Shown piece by piece: positions 13,836 through 22,423 of a stretch of 40,825 nucleotides of DNA (position 1 is the first letter of the stretch; each line of letters opens with the position of its first letter). Origin of the DNA: Bacteroidales bacterium (lineage in GTDB: Bacteria; Bacteroidota; Bacteroidia; Bacteroidales; Muribaculaceae). The stretch is from contig JAJBVP010000071.1 in the NCBI GenBank assembly GCA_020859755.1, positions 1 through 40,825 of the forward strand. The letters are read 5' to 3'. Below the pieces are notes generated by a model that was not told where the DNA came from, searched no databases, and saw only the letters and a list, made by a program, of their open reading frames with translations. The position numbers were made by a program, and so were the translations under genes.

Positions 13836-16800
13836 ATGAAATTGTTAAATTACTCGCTTACGCTGCTTATGGCTTTGGCAGGATGGAGTGGAGCCTCAGC
13901 CCAATCTTGGGCCAACAGCTTTGTTTCCTCCGATTACGAAGCCGAGCATGTGATTTACGCCACCTTGACGGTGGATGGCACAGCGATCACTACCGAAAAC
14001 ATGCGCCGGTACCAGATCGCCGCCTTAATCGACGGCACGTTGCGCTATTCGGCAACGGATGCCACCCTTTACAGCGCTGACCCCACCGCTGGAGAGGGCA
14101 TCTACTACTACCCGATGCGTGTCAAGGGCACCGCCGACGAGGCAGGCCAGGACATTGAGTTCCGCGTCTACGACAATAATACGGCTCTCGAGTATCGCCT
14201 GAATCAGACTTTGGCGTTCGGGGGCGACGCAGCCACCACGGGCACGCTGTCCAATCTCTACGCTTTGGAGCTTGTGCCTGTGACCGGGGCCACACCCACC
14301 TACACTTGGTATGGCTCCGACAACTCCACGCTTACTCTCTGTGTGGGCGAAACCAAGGCCATCGCGCTTACCCTCCAGCCGGAGAACGCCTCCACCCCGA
14401 TTCTGGAATGGATGGGCGGCATTAGAGCCACGGGGGGCACAACTTACTTGACCATCGACAACGACGCACAGACCATCACGGGCGTGCAGGCCACCGCTAC
14501 CGACAGCCCCACCAATGTATATACCTACATAGGGAACGATTGCTATGGTTGGGACGTGACCGTGGTTGAGAAGATCAACTCGATCACTATCACCGATTTC
14601 CCGTCCGAACTATGGATGGGTCAGGATTATAGAATGTCGCAGTATATGACACTGGATCCGGTCGCTGCCGACGCCTCGTCGCTTACCGTCACCGCGGGAG
14701 TCTCCGATACCGGCTCGGTAACCTGCGAGTACAGCGCCAACGCCCAGGGATGGGTGATCACCCCAGTAAACACCGGTAGCGTTACCCTTACCTTCACCGC
14801 TCCGGACGTTAACGACGGCACGACGCCCGCGTCGGCCACAGTATCCTTTGAGGTGAAAGCCCCGGCACGCGAGATCCAGGTGGTAGGGTTGGAGAACAAT
14901 CTTGCCTTGCCTACATTGGAACTCAACCGACTCGACATCAAGGTATGGTACGACTATACCAACCAGATCCTCGCAACCGACCAGACGGTATATCTTGAAA
15001 TCCTTGAAAATGTGGATGATGTAGACCATTACCTTACATCGATAAACCCGGATAAGGATGGCAACATCTGGCTGCTCACCTGCGAAGATGAGGGCGTGGC
15101 CGACATCAAGGTAACCGTCGCCAATCAGGGTGCGACGGCCACCAACGTGGTGGACACTCAGTTCCGGGTCATCTTCTACAACAAGATGACAAACCTCCTG
15201 GAGCTACGCCGTGATTATATATATGTGGATGAATCAGTGGCACTTACCGACCTGGTCGCTGGAGATCCTTCATCTATTTGGTTGTTAGGAGATTACTATT
15301 CCGACAACTATGGCACCTACACCGGCAGCGTAATGGGTGACGAGGACTCGGATGGCAATCCCGCAATTAAGGGCTCGACCGCCGGCAAAGCTGGCGTGGA
15401 GTTGTGGAGCATGTACGACACCAACTACCATCAGGTTCTGGATATCGACGTTTACAACAACGTTGGACAGATTTTCTACTACCATAACGAATTTGAGTGC
15501 GAGGTTAACGTTCCCCTGGAAATCGCTCCTCTGTTGGAATACCAGACCTCTACAGGCGTTGTCCTGACCGATTACATCAACAAAGATATTACTCTCGAAG
15601 TAGAACCAGGATTTCTTACTGACGACCTTGCTGCGTGGGTAGACTCTCACCTGACCATTACTAATAACGGCACAGAGAATGCGGCAGTCACCTTCGACGC
15701 CGTGACCCCCGAGACGATATTTATCACTATTTTGGCTACCGGTCATGCTCCCGATCTGGAAGATGCTTCAATTTATGCTGCCCGATTTATCTGCGTGATC
15801 AAGCCCACCGGCATCGAGATCACCGCTCCCGAGAAGATGCCCAATGGCTGCAAGTTTGCCTTGGCCGACTATGTGAAAATCCTCCCCGAGGGTGCCGACC
15901 AGAGCTTCACTGTGGAGGTAGCCAACGATAGCGGCAACATCATCTCGACAACGACCGATAACGACGGCGTGCTCTACATCAATGCCGCAAGCGAGGGTAA
16001 CGCCACCTACACTGTGATCGCCACGGGTAACACGGCAATCACCAAGGACGCTACCGTTGAGGTAGTGCCGGCCTTGACCGGCATCACCGTTAACGGGGTC
16101 AGCGTAAGCAACTACAACAAATACTTCACCTGTCTTGTAGGCGACACCAAGACATTCACTCTTTCCCCGCAACCCGAGGAATCGCTGATCGACGGATGGT
16201 ATACCGTTGAGTTTAACTGCGGTTACGTCAATGACCCCATTGCCAACGCCTCAGGCAAAGGATGGGAACATAACACGTTCACCGATAACGGCGACGGCAC
16301 TTACACCTTCAGCGCCAACCTTCCCGGTGCCAGCTGTGCTGTGGAGTATTGCGTTTACGATGCCGACGGCAATCAACTGAAGAATGGAGATTACAATGTG
16401 ATTGGTGCCTTCAGAGCTATCGTAGGCCAGGAGTATACCCACACCTCGGGTTGGGGTTGGCACAGCTATCCCGCCTCAGCGGTGACCTACATTACGGCTG
16501 ACGAGCTTTCGCTGGATATGGCTGACATCTTCGGCGATAACCTCCAGGAAGCCCGCAGCGCAAGCGATCTGCTTTACAACGATCCCACCTACGGCTACTT
16601 CGGCACGATGAGCCAGACTCTCTCGTCGGGCGTCATGTACAAGATCAACCTTAAGGAGTCGCAGGCCGTCGATCTCTACGGCGATATAGTTAAAAATCCC
16701 TCCACCATCGGCATGTACTACGGCTGGAACTGGATGGTTAATCCTTACCCCATCAACGTGAGCCTCAGCGACCTTTACGGACTGGAGCTGCTTGGTGACG

Positions 16801-17504
16801 AATCGATGATCAAGGCTCACGACGGCACATTCGCCATTATGAACAACGGCGGTTGGGAAGGCACCCTTGAGGGTCTTGTGGCTGGCGAAGGCTACATGGT
16901 GAAGTGCACCAACGAGTACGGGCAGGAGGTTGAATGGCCGGCCCTGTTCAATCTCGACAACACTACCGCTAATGCTCAAATGCAAAGTGCTCGCCTGAAA
17001 TCGAAAGGCACACAGGCCCTTTGGAATGCCAACCGCGCCGCTTACGCCGACAACATGGCCCTGATCGCCAAGATCGAGGGACTGGAGAGCGACCGCTACA
17101 GCGTGGGAGCGTTCGTGGGCGATGAGTGCCGCGGCGAAGGCCAGCTCGTCAACGGCTTATGGTTTGTGGGTGTGGCCGGCGACGCCGGTGAGACCGTCAC
17201 CTTCAAGGTGCTTGACACCCTCACCGACCAGATCACCGAGATTGGAGGCACCGTAGCCATCACCGCCTCGGCCGGCACCGTTAGCGACCCCGTGCTATTT
17301 ACCTCCAACACCACCGGCATCCAGAGCATCGCCGCCGATGGCTCGCTTGTGATGAACCGCGTGGCTGGCACCATCGCAGGCTCAGCCTCGATGCGCATCT
17401 ACAACCTCAGCGGCCAGGACGTGACCGGCTCCAACGGCCACCTCACCCCCGGCATGTATATAGTGAAAGACAACGGCCTGACTTCAAAGGTTATCGTCCG
17501 CTAA
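13836..17504 (+). CDS. T9SS-sorted multi-domain Ig-like surface protein
   Basis: 1222 aa. The signal peptide ends near residue 23 (GASAQ). An N-terminal beta module (about 30-148: VIYATL, YQIAALIDGTLRY, MRVKGTADEAG, IEFRVYD, GTLSNLYALELVPV) is followed by several Ig/BIG2-like domains (about 155-870). A region built around GWGWHSYP and GWNWMVNPYP (about 872-1035) ends in GWEGTLEGLVAGEGYMVK. A second copy of the N-terminal module type follows (about 1071-1160: YSVGAFVGDECRGEG), and a T9SS type A sorting tail closes the protein (about 1185-1222: MRIYNLSGQDV ... LTPGMYIVKD). It should be carried across the outer membrane by T9SS and anchored at the surface. The next gene has the same domain order. 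It is the first gene of the cluster; the hairpin after it may limit read-through. Confidence 0.88.
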   Translation: MKLLNYSLTLLMALAGWSGASAQSWANSFVSSDYEAEHVIYATLTVDGTAITTENMRRYQIAALIDGTLRYSATDATLYSADPTAGEGIYYYPMRVKGTADEAGQDIEFRVYDNNTALEYRLNQTLAFGGDAATTGTLSNLYALELVPVTGATPTYTWYGSDNSTLTLCVGETKAIALTLQPENASTPILEWMGGIRATGGTTYLTIDNDAQTITGVQATATDSPTNVYTYIGNDCYGWDVTVVEKINSITITDFPSELWMGQDYRMSQYMTLDPVAADASSLTVTAGVSDTGSVTCEYSANAQGWVITPVNTGSVTLTFTAPDVNDGTTPASATVSFEVKAPAREIQVVGLENNLALPTLELNRLDIKVWYDYTNQILATDQTVYLEILENVDDVDHYLTSINPDKDGNIWLLTCEDEGVADIKVTVANQGATATNVVDTQFRVIFYNKMTNLLELRRDYIYVDESVALTDLVAGDPSSIWLLGDYYSDNYGTYTGSVMGDEDSDGNPAIKGSTAGKAGVELWSMYDTNYHQVLDIDVYNNVGQIFYYHNEFECEVNVPLEIAPLLEYQTSTGVVLTDYINKDITLEVEPGFLTDDLAAWVDSHLTITNNGTENAAVTFDAVTPETIFITILATGHAPDLEDASIYAARFICVIKPTGIEITAPEKMPNGCKFALADYVKILPEGADQSFTVEVANDSGNIISTTTDNDGVLYINAASEGNATYTVIATGNTAITKDATVEVVPALTGITVNGVSVSNYNKYFTCLVGDTKTFTLSPQPEESLIDGWYTVEFNCGYVNDPIANASGKGWEHNTFTDNGDGTYTFSANLPGASCAVEYCVYDADGNQLKNGDYNVIGAFRAIVGQEYTHTSGWGWHSYPASAVTYITADELSLDMADIFGDNLQEARSASDLLYNDPTYGYFGTMSQTLSSGVMYKINLKESQAVDLYGDIVKNPSTIGMYYGWNWMVNPYPINVSLSDLYGLELLGDESMIKAHDGTFAIMNNGGWEGTLEGLVAGEGYMVKCTNEYGQEVEWPALFNLDNTTANAQMQSARLKSKGTQALWNANRAAYADNMALIAKIEGLESDRYSVGAFVGDECRGEGQLVNGLWFVGVAGDAGETVTFKVLDTLTDQITEIGGTVAITASAGTVSDPVLFTSNTTGIQSIAADGSLVMNRVAGTIAGSASMRIYNLSGQDVTGSNGHLTPGMYIVKDNGLTSKVIVR

Positions 17505-17530
17505 ACACCGAGCACACTTTTTCATAAATC

Positions 17531-17594
17531 CTCCCCGGTGGCTTGGGAGCCGCCGACGGCAAAGCCGGGTCGCCGGGGAGTTTCTTCTCTTTTT
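17531..17594 (+). terminator. Intrinsic terminator or attenuator between the two paralogues
   Basis: Arms CTCCCCGGTGGC (17531-17542) and GTCGCCGGGGAG (17569-17580) pair over 12 bp with two G-U pairs. A smaller GCCG-CGGC hairpin sits inside, and a T-rich tract (17581-17594) follows. No TAnnTTTG promoter was seen between it and the next ATG at 17618, so downstream genes probably depend on read-through. Confidence 0.7.
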
Positions 17595-17617
17595 AGCAAA
17601 TATAGTAATTACAGCCC

Positions 17618-19981
17618 ATGAAACCTTTTGGACTCATAGCGACCCTCATATTTTTGGCATCAACGATCAGCGGCTCGGCCCAGGACCGCTGGGGTGACGT
17701 GCCTAACGCCTACGACGACGAGACGGTGATCTACGCCGTGGTCGATGTCGAAGCCGAGCAATTCAACTTAAACGATTACGAGCTCGCCGCGTTTGTGGAT
17801 GGAGAGCTACGCTACAAGGGCTATTGCATTGAGTTCCAGTACGACGACGAATCGCTCCATTATTGGGCGATGCGCGTGAAGGGCACAGCCGACGACCAGG
17901 GGCGCGACATCTCCTTCCGCCTCTACGACCACGGCACCGATTTGGAGTATCGTTTCACGCCGACTGCCACCTATACCTATAGCGGCACAATCGGCACCCC
18001 CTCGCTCCCCTATGTGCTCGAGCTGGTGCCAGTGGCCAGCATACTCCCCGAATATTACCAATCACCCGATTCCACATATATCAACACCACGCTCACCATC
18101 GAGCGCGGTGACACCATAGAGCTACCGCTCACGATATTACCCGAGAATCACACCCCCGTGATCCCCTCGTGGACCAACGGCGACAACTCCCGCCTGGAAG
18201 TGCTCGACGACGGCCTGAGCATCACGGGCCTGCGCAGCTCGGCAAGAAAAGACGGCCAATATGTGCCCATAGAGCTTTACTCATGTTTAGGTTCTGCATT
18301 TTATGGCTTTGATGTGATTGTGCTTCCCCGCGAGGGGGAGGCTGAGCCTGAAGAGATCGTCATCGCCGATTCCTTCCCCAAGGCCATCGCTAAATACGAA
18401 AGATTTGTAATCGACAGGTATGTAAGTGTGCTTCCCGATGAAGCTGATCAGAAAATCAAGGTAGAAGTGATGAACGGTTCCGATAGCAATTTGGCATGGG
18501 AAGCCCAGGGATGGACTTTTGTAGGTAACGTCACCGGCACGCACACTTTGAAAATAAGCAGCGAGGCCGACAGCGATGTCTACGCCATGGCTACCATCGA
18601 GGTGAGCGTTGAGCTTACCTCGGTGGTGGTGAATGGCAATCAGGCGCTAAGATGCGCCCTTGGCGACAGCGTGGCCATCGAGCTTACGCCTGTCCCGGCC
18701 GACGCCCTTATCGATTATTCAGCAGTGCAATACAATATACGCAGCCTCAACGCCCTGAGCGGCGACCCCGGCAACGAGGTGACGATGGATGAGAGCGGCA
18801 ACGCCTATTTCAAGCCCAATTCCCTCGCCGCGTCGGAAATCACTGTCACCTACAACGGCGCCACATTCGCCACTGCCCGCGCCGAGGGAGGCATTGCCTA
18901 CGACTTGTCGCAGGGCTGGAACTGGATGTCGCTTCCAGGCGAAAGCGCCCACAGCGACTCCTCGCTCCACGCCTCCCAAAGTATCGCCGGATGGATGGGC
19001 GACAACCTGGTGGAGGCACGCTCCAAAACAACCCTCCTCTACAATGACCCCGAGCTGGGCTACTTCGGCGATATGCTCGACCAGGGCGACCATTTCATGA
19101 GCAACACTTTATATAAGGTGAAACTCGCCGATGATGTTGCCAGTGTCTATTACAGCGACGCGGCCCCCCAGAGCCAAAGCCTGACGGTGGAGGTGGCCAA
19201 CGGCTGGACTTGGATCGGCTATCCGCTGCCCCACGCCTATCGTCCGTCGACCGTGTTGCCGATGGCAACGCCGGGATTCCAGCCCGACGACGTGATCAAG
19301 TCGAAGGACGGCGCGTTCGTTGCCGTCGACTCCCTTGGCCAGTGGGAAGGCTCAATCAAGCTCCTCGAGCCAGGCATGGGCTATATGCTCTACCATGAGG
19401 GCGAGCCTTACACCCTCACCTGGCCCGCGTACGACCTGCTGCCCATGAATGACGAAGAGGCAGCCCAGGAGGAGGATGAAGAGGAGGACGAACTGCTGAG
19501 CTACGACATCCACCGTTACATCGACTGCATGGCGCTGCTCCTCAAGATTGAGAATTTGGCCACTCCCGAGCGCTACATCATCGGCGCTTACGTCGATGGC
19601 GAATGCCGCGGAAAAGGAACGATGGTCAACGGCCTATGGTATGTGGGCGTGCAGGGAGAGATGGGCGACGAAATCCACCTGTCGCTGATCGACCGCTTCA
19701 CCGGCGAGGCTACCGATATCGAGGAGCCTGTCGACTATGCCCCCAAGGCGGGCACGCGTAATGCACCCGTGACCCGCTCGCTCGACGGCACGGAGATGCT
19801 CGACGACCAAGCCCAACCGAAAGTGTGGGTCGACGGCTCCACTGTGCTCTCGACGGCTCCCTCGCTGCGAGTGTTCAACCTCTATGGCAGGGATGTGACA
19901 GCTCTCAACGGCAGGCTAACGCAAGGCGTCTACCTGGCCGCGCCCGACGGGTACAAAGCCCAAAAGGTAGTAATCAAATAA
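17618..19981 (+). CDS. T9SS-sorted Ig-like surface protein, shorter paralogue
   Basis: 787 aa. The signal peptide ends near residue 22 (SGSAQD). Its order matches the preceding 1222-aa protein: N-terminal module (about 31-141: VIYAVVDV, YELAAFVDGELRYKG, MRVKGTADDQG, ISFRLYDHG); fewer Ig-like domains (about 145-425); a GWNWMSLPG and GWTWIGYP region (about 427-606) with DVIKSKDGAFVAVDSLGQW; a strongly acidic linker (about 611-628, Glu/Asp run); a second module copy (about 631-713: YIIGAYVDGECRGKG); and a T9SS tail (about 749-787: LRVFNLYGRDV ... LTQGVYLAAPDG). It looks like a duplication with loss of Ig domains. It should be surface-anchored by T9SS. Likely transcribed by read-through of the hairpin at 17531-17594. 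Confidence 0.88.
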   Translation: MKPFGLIATLIFLASTISGSAQDRWGDVPNAYDDETVIYAVVDVEAEQFNLNDYELAAFVDGELRYKGYCIEFQYDDESLHYWAMRVKGTADDQGRDISFRLYDHGTDLEYRFTPTATYTYSGTIGTPSLPYVLELVPVASILPEYYQSPDSTYINTTLTIERGDTIELPLTILPENHTPVIPSWTNGDNSRLEVLDDGLSITGLRSSARKDGQYVPIELYSCLGSAFYGFDVIVLPREGEAEPEEIVIADSFPKAIAKYERFVIDRYVSVLPDEADQKIKVEVMNGSDSNLAWEAQGWTFVGNVTGTHTLKISSEADSDVYAMATIEVSVELTSVVVNGNQALRCALGDSVAIELTPVPADALIDYSAVQYNIRSLNALSGDPGNEVTMDESGNAYFKPNSLAASEITVTYNGATFATARAEGGIAYDLSQGWNWMSLPGESAHSDSSLHASQSIAGWMGDNLVEARSKTTLLYNDPELGYFGDMLDQGDHFMSNTLYKVKLADDVASVYYSDAAPQSQSLTVEVANGWTWIGYPLPHAYRPSTVLPMATPGFQPDDVIKSKDGAFVAVDSLGQWEGSIKLLEPGMGYMLYHEGEPYTLTWPAYDLLPMNDEEAAQEEDEEEDELLSYDIHRYIDCMALLLKIENLATPERYIIGAYVDGECRGKGTMVNGLWYVGVQGEMGDEIHLSLIDRFTGEATDIEEPVDYAPKAGTRNAPVTRSLDGTEMLDDQAQPKVWVDGSTVLSTAPSLRVFNLYGRDVTALNGRLTQGVYLAAPDGYKAQKVVIK

Positions 19982-20043
19982 GCCCCAATCATCACAATGC
20001 AATATAATAATTCATCGCACAACGCCAATCCTCATCTCAAAGC

Positions 20044-21831
20044 ATGAAACTCAGTGTAAGACATATAATACTACCATTGGTAGCCGCCATGACGATGGCC
20101 ACCGGGGCGCAGGCGCAATCCATCTCGGAGATCGCCAACGCCGACCCGCTGATCATCACCGGCGCCGTGGGCACCCAAAACACCTACACCCACTCCACCT
20201 CGGGGGGAGTGTCCAACTCGGTGCTCAACAACTCTATTTACGCCAACCTCAACATCTCGGTCTACGGCATCTCCATGCCATTTTCGTTCTACTACACCAA
20301 CGGCGGAGCGAGCTGGAACTGGAGCTATCCCACGTTCACGTTCAACATCTCCCCAACCTACAAGAACTGGACACTCTACATCGGACAGCACAACATGTCG
20401 TTCTCCAACTACGTGTACAACTGCTCGACCAACGGCGTGGGAGTGGAGTATAACGGCAAGGTGCGCTTCGGCGTGTTCTACGGCCAGCTCAAGAAAGCCA
20501 TCAACGACGACCCCACCGACCCATACGCGCGCACGCCCCAATACTCACGCAACGCGTGGGGCGTCAAGGCCGGCTACGGCTCGGGCAACAATTACATCGA
20601 CGTGTATGTGTTCAAGGCCTGGGACAACGAGTCGTCGCTCAACGAATCATGGCGCACCAAAGTAGCCCCGCAGGACAACCTCGCCTTCGGCGTAAAAGGA
20701 CGCGTCACCCCGTTCAAGAACTTCTCGCTTAACGCCAACGTGGCCATGTCGATCTTCACCCAGGACACCAACTCGGCCACGCTATCCTCCGATGATGTTA
20801 ACGGCTGGGACAAGATATTCGACGCCAAGGCATCGTCGCTCTACCGCTTCGCCGGCGACTTCAGCGCGAGCTACCGTTTCCGCCAATGGAGCCTCTCGGC
20901 CAACTACAAGATCGTGCAGCCCGATTATATGACCTTGGGCTCCAACTATATGACCAATAACTATGAGAGCTATGGCGCCAGCCTGTCGGGCTCGCTGTTT
21001 AAAAGCCGCGTGGCCGTTGGAGGCAACTTCTCGGGCCAGCGCGACAACATCACCAAGAAGCAGAGCTACACCACCCGCGGATACGTCTACGCCGCCTACG
21101 CCAACTGGAACATCAACCGCCACTTAGGATTCAACGGCACCTACAACGGATACCTGCAAACCCAGGGCGACGGCACTTTGCAGGTCAATGACACCACGCG
21201 CGTGCATCGCATAATGCACGCCGCCACTGGATCGTTGAATTACAGCTTTGGTTCACAGTCGCTACCACAGTCGCTTGGCTTGAGCTACAGCCTTTCCATG
21301 AACAAGGACCTTAACAAGTTCAACACCGGCTCGGGCGATGTCACCTCACACGCTTTCGGTGCAGCCTACTCGATCAACATCTCCTCTATCGGTGTCTCCA
21401 CCGGCTTGAGCGCCAACCACCAGATCTCGAAGAGCGCCACCGACAAATTCACCACCGACGTGATATCGCTCTCCGGCTCACGCGCATTCCTGAAAGAGAA
21501 AAACCTGTCGACAAGCCTCTCAATCTCCGGCTCGCGCAACGCCACAGGCTCTCAAAACACGATGAGCTGGGGCGCAAGCGTCTCGGCCAACTATGTGCTC
21601 AAGCAAGTGCACGTGTTCTCCCTCTCAGGCTCCTACTCCAAATACAACAGCCAATATGTGGCCGAGAACACCACCACCACGGGCAGCTCCTACGCGATAA
21701 ATTTCAATTACAACTACACCTTCTCGCTTGTGTCGATCCTCAGCAAGGCCCACAAGGAGGAGGCCAAGAAACGCGAGGAACAAGAACGCCGCGAAGCCGT
21801 GGCCGCCGGTGTATCACAATACCGTAAATAA
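20044..21831 (+). CDS. Outer-membrane beta-barrel protein
   Basis: 595 aa. The signal peptide ends near residue 25 (TGAQAQS). The rest is a long series of alternating hydrophobic/polar strands rich in Tyr, Ser, Asn and Gly (NGGASWNWSYPTFTFN, WTLYIGQHNMSFSNYVYN, YRFRQWSLSANYKIVQ, FSLSGSYSKYN), with no internal hydrophobic helix. This is the pattern of a large outer-membrane barrel. The last strand (YAINFNYNYTFSLV) is followed by an unusual charged helical tail of about 28 residues (SKAHKEEAKKREEQERREA) that should face the periplasm. No TonB box or plug domain was seen, so a TonB-dependent transporter is unlikely. It could anchor or export the giant protein encoded two genes later; that is inference. 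Confidence 0.78.
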   Translation: MKLSVRHIILPLVAAMTMATGAQAQSISEIANADPLIITGAVGTQNTYTHSTSGGVSNSVLNNSIYANLNISVYGISMPFSFYYTNGGASWNWSYPTFTFNISPTYKNWTLYIGQHNMSFSNYVYNCSTNGVGVEYNGKVRFGVFYGQLKKAINDDPTDPYARTPQYSRNAWGVKAGYGSGNNYIDVYVFKAWDNESSLNESWRTKVAPQDNLAFGVKGRVTPFKNFSLNANVAMSIFTQDTNSATLSSDDVNGWDKIFDAKASSLYRFAGDFSASYRFRQWSLSANYKIVQPDYMTLGSNYMTNNYESYGASLSGSLFKSRVAVGGNFSGQRDNITKKQSYTTRGYVYAAYANWNINRHLGFNGTYNGYLQTQGDGTLQVNDTTRVHRIMHAATGSLNYSFGSQSLPQSLGLSYSLSMNKDLNKFNTGSGDVTSHAFGAAYSINISSIGVSTGLSANHQISKSATDKFTTDVISLSGSRAFLKEKNLSTSLSISGSRNATGSQNTMSWGASVSANYVLKQVHVFSLSGSYSKYNSQYVAENTTTTGSSYAINFNYNYTFSLVSILSKAHKEEAKKREEQERREAVAAGVSQYRK

Positions 21832-21840
21832 AGCAACGTC

Positions 21841-22419
21841 ATGAAAAAGACTACTACAATAATACTAAGCATGCTCACGGCCGGCACCTCCTTGGCGCAA
21901 TTCCCCATGCCCGGCCAGCAACCCCCGGCCATGCCCGGAATCATCCAGGGGCAGAACGCCGGGAAAAGCGACCCCACAATTATGCAGGCACCCCAGATTG
22001 TGTTCCCCCAGGGCGGGGAAAGCCTCGACGACCCCGCCGAGGTCGACTTCTCCCAGCCCGTCACATTCTCGTGGATGGCGTGCACCAACCCTTCAGGCGC
22101 TCCGGTGATCTTCTACTACACACTGATGGCCTATCCGGTGATGCCCGGCAGGTCGATGGACCAAGCTCTCAACTACAGCGAGCCCACCTTGGTGGTCGAC
22201 AACCTCACCACGCCGATGTATGTCTACAACCTGCCCCCCACATCGCTCAACCAGCACTTCCAGGAGGGACAGCTATACGTAATAGTAGTGAAGGCCCGCC
22301 CGATGGTGGCCACGCCCCAGACGCCTCCCATGGCCAACGGGGGAGTAAGCCCCATGGTAGTGATTAAGCCTATCCTTCCCTCTTCAACCCTTTCCACCGA
22401 CCAACCGATCAACCAGTAA
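21841..22419 (+). CDS. Small secreted beta-sandwich-like protein
   Basis: 192 aa with a signal peptide (MKKTTTIILSMLTAGTSLAQ). A Pro/Met/Gln-rich segment (FPMPGQQPPAMPGIIQGQ) comes before one beta-rich domain (about 55-180). That domain has PVTFSWMAC and YTLMAYPVMPG, then an EGQLYVIVVKARP strand. The strand order resembles the N-terminal domains of the giant protein encoded next (TNWGWTSSTLSC, YALEFYKYQE, YYYAVRVHAKP), so it may be a one-domain relative or partner of it. It lies 9 nt after the barrel gene and 4 nt before the giant gene, so co-translation is likely. No sorting tail or lipobox. Confidence 0.8.
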   Translation: MKKTTTIILSMLTAGTSLAQFPMPGQQPPAMPGIIQGQNAGKSDPTIMQAPQIVFPQGGESLDDPAEVDFSQPVTFSWMACTNPSGAPVIFYYTLMAYPVMPGRSMDQALNYSEPTLVVDNLTTPMYVYNLPPTSLNQHFQEGQLYVIVVKARPMVATPQTPPMANGGVSPMVVIKPILPSSTLSTDQPINQ

Positions 22420-22423
22420 GAAT

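Noticed and set aside
20044..21831. Barrel protein as a SusC-like TonB-dependent transporter
   Set aside because: Too short, no TonB box or plug domain, and no SusD neighbour.
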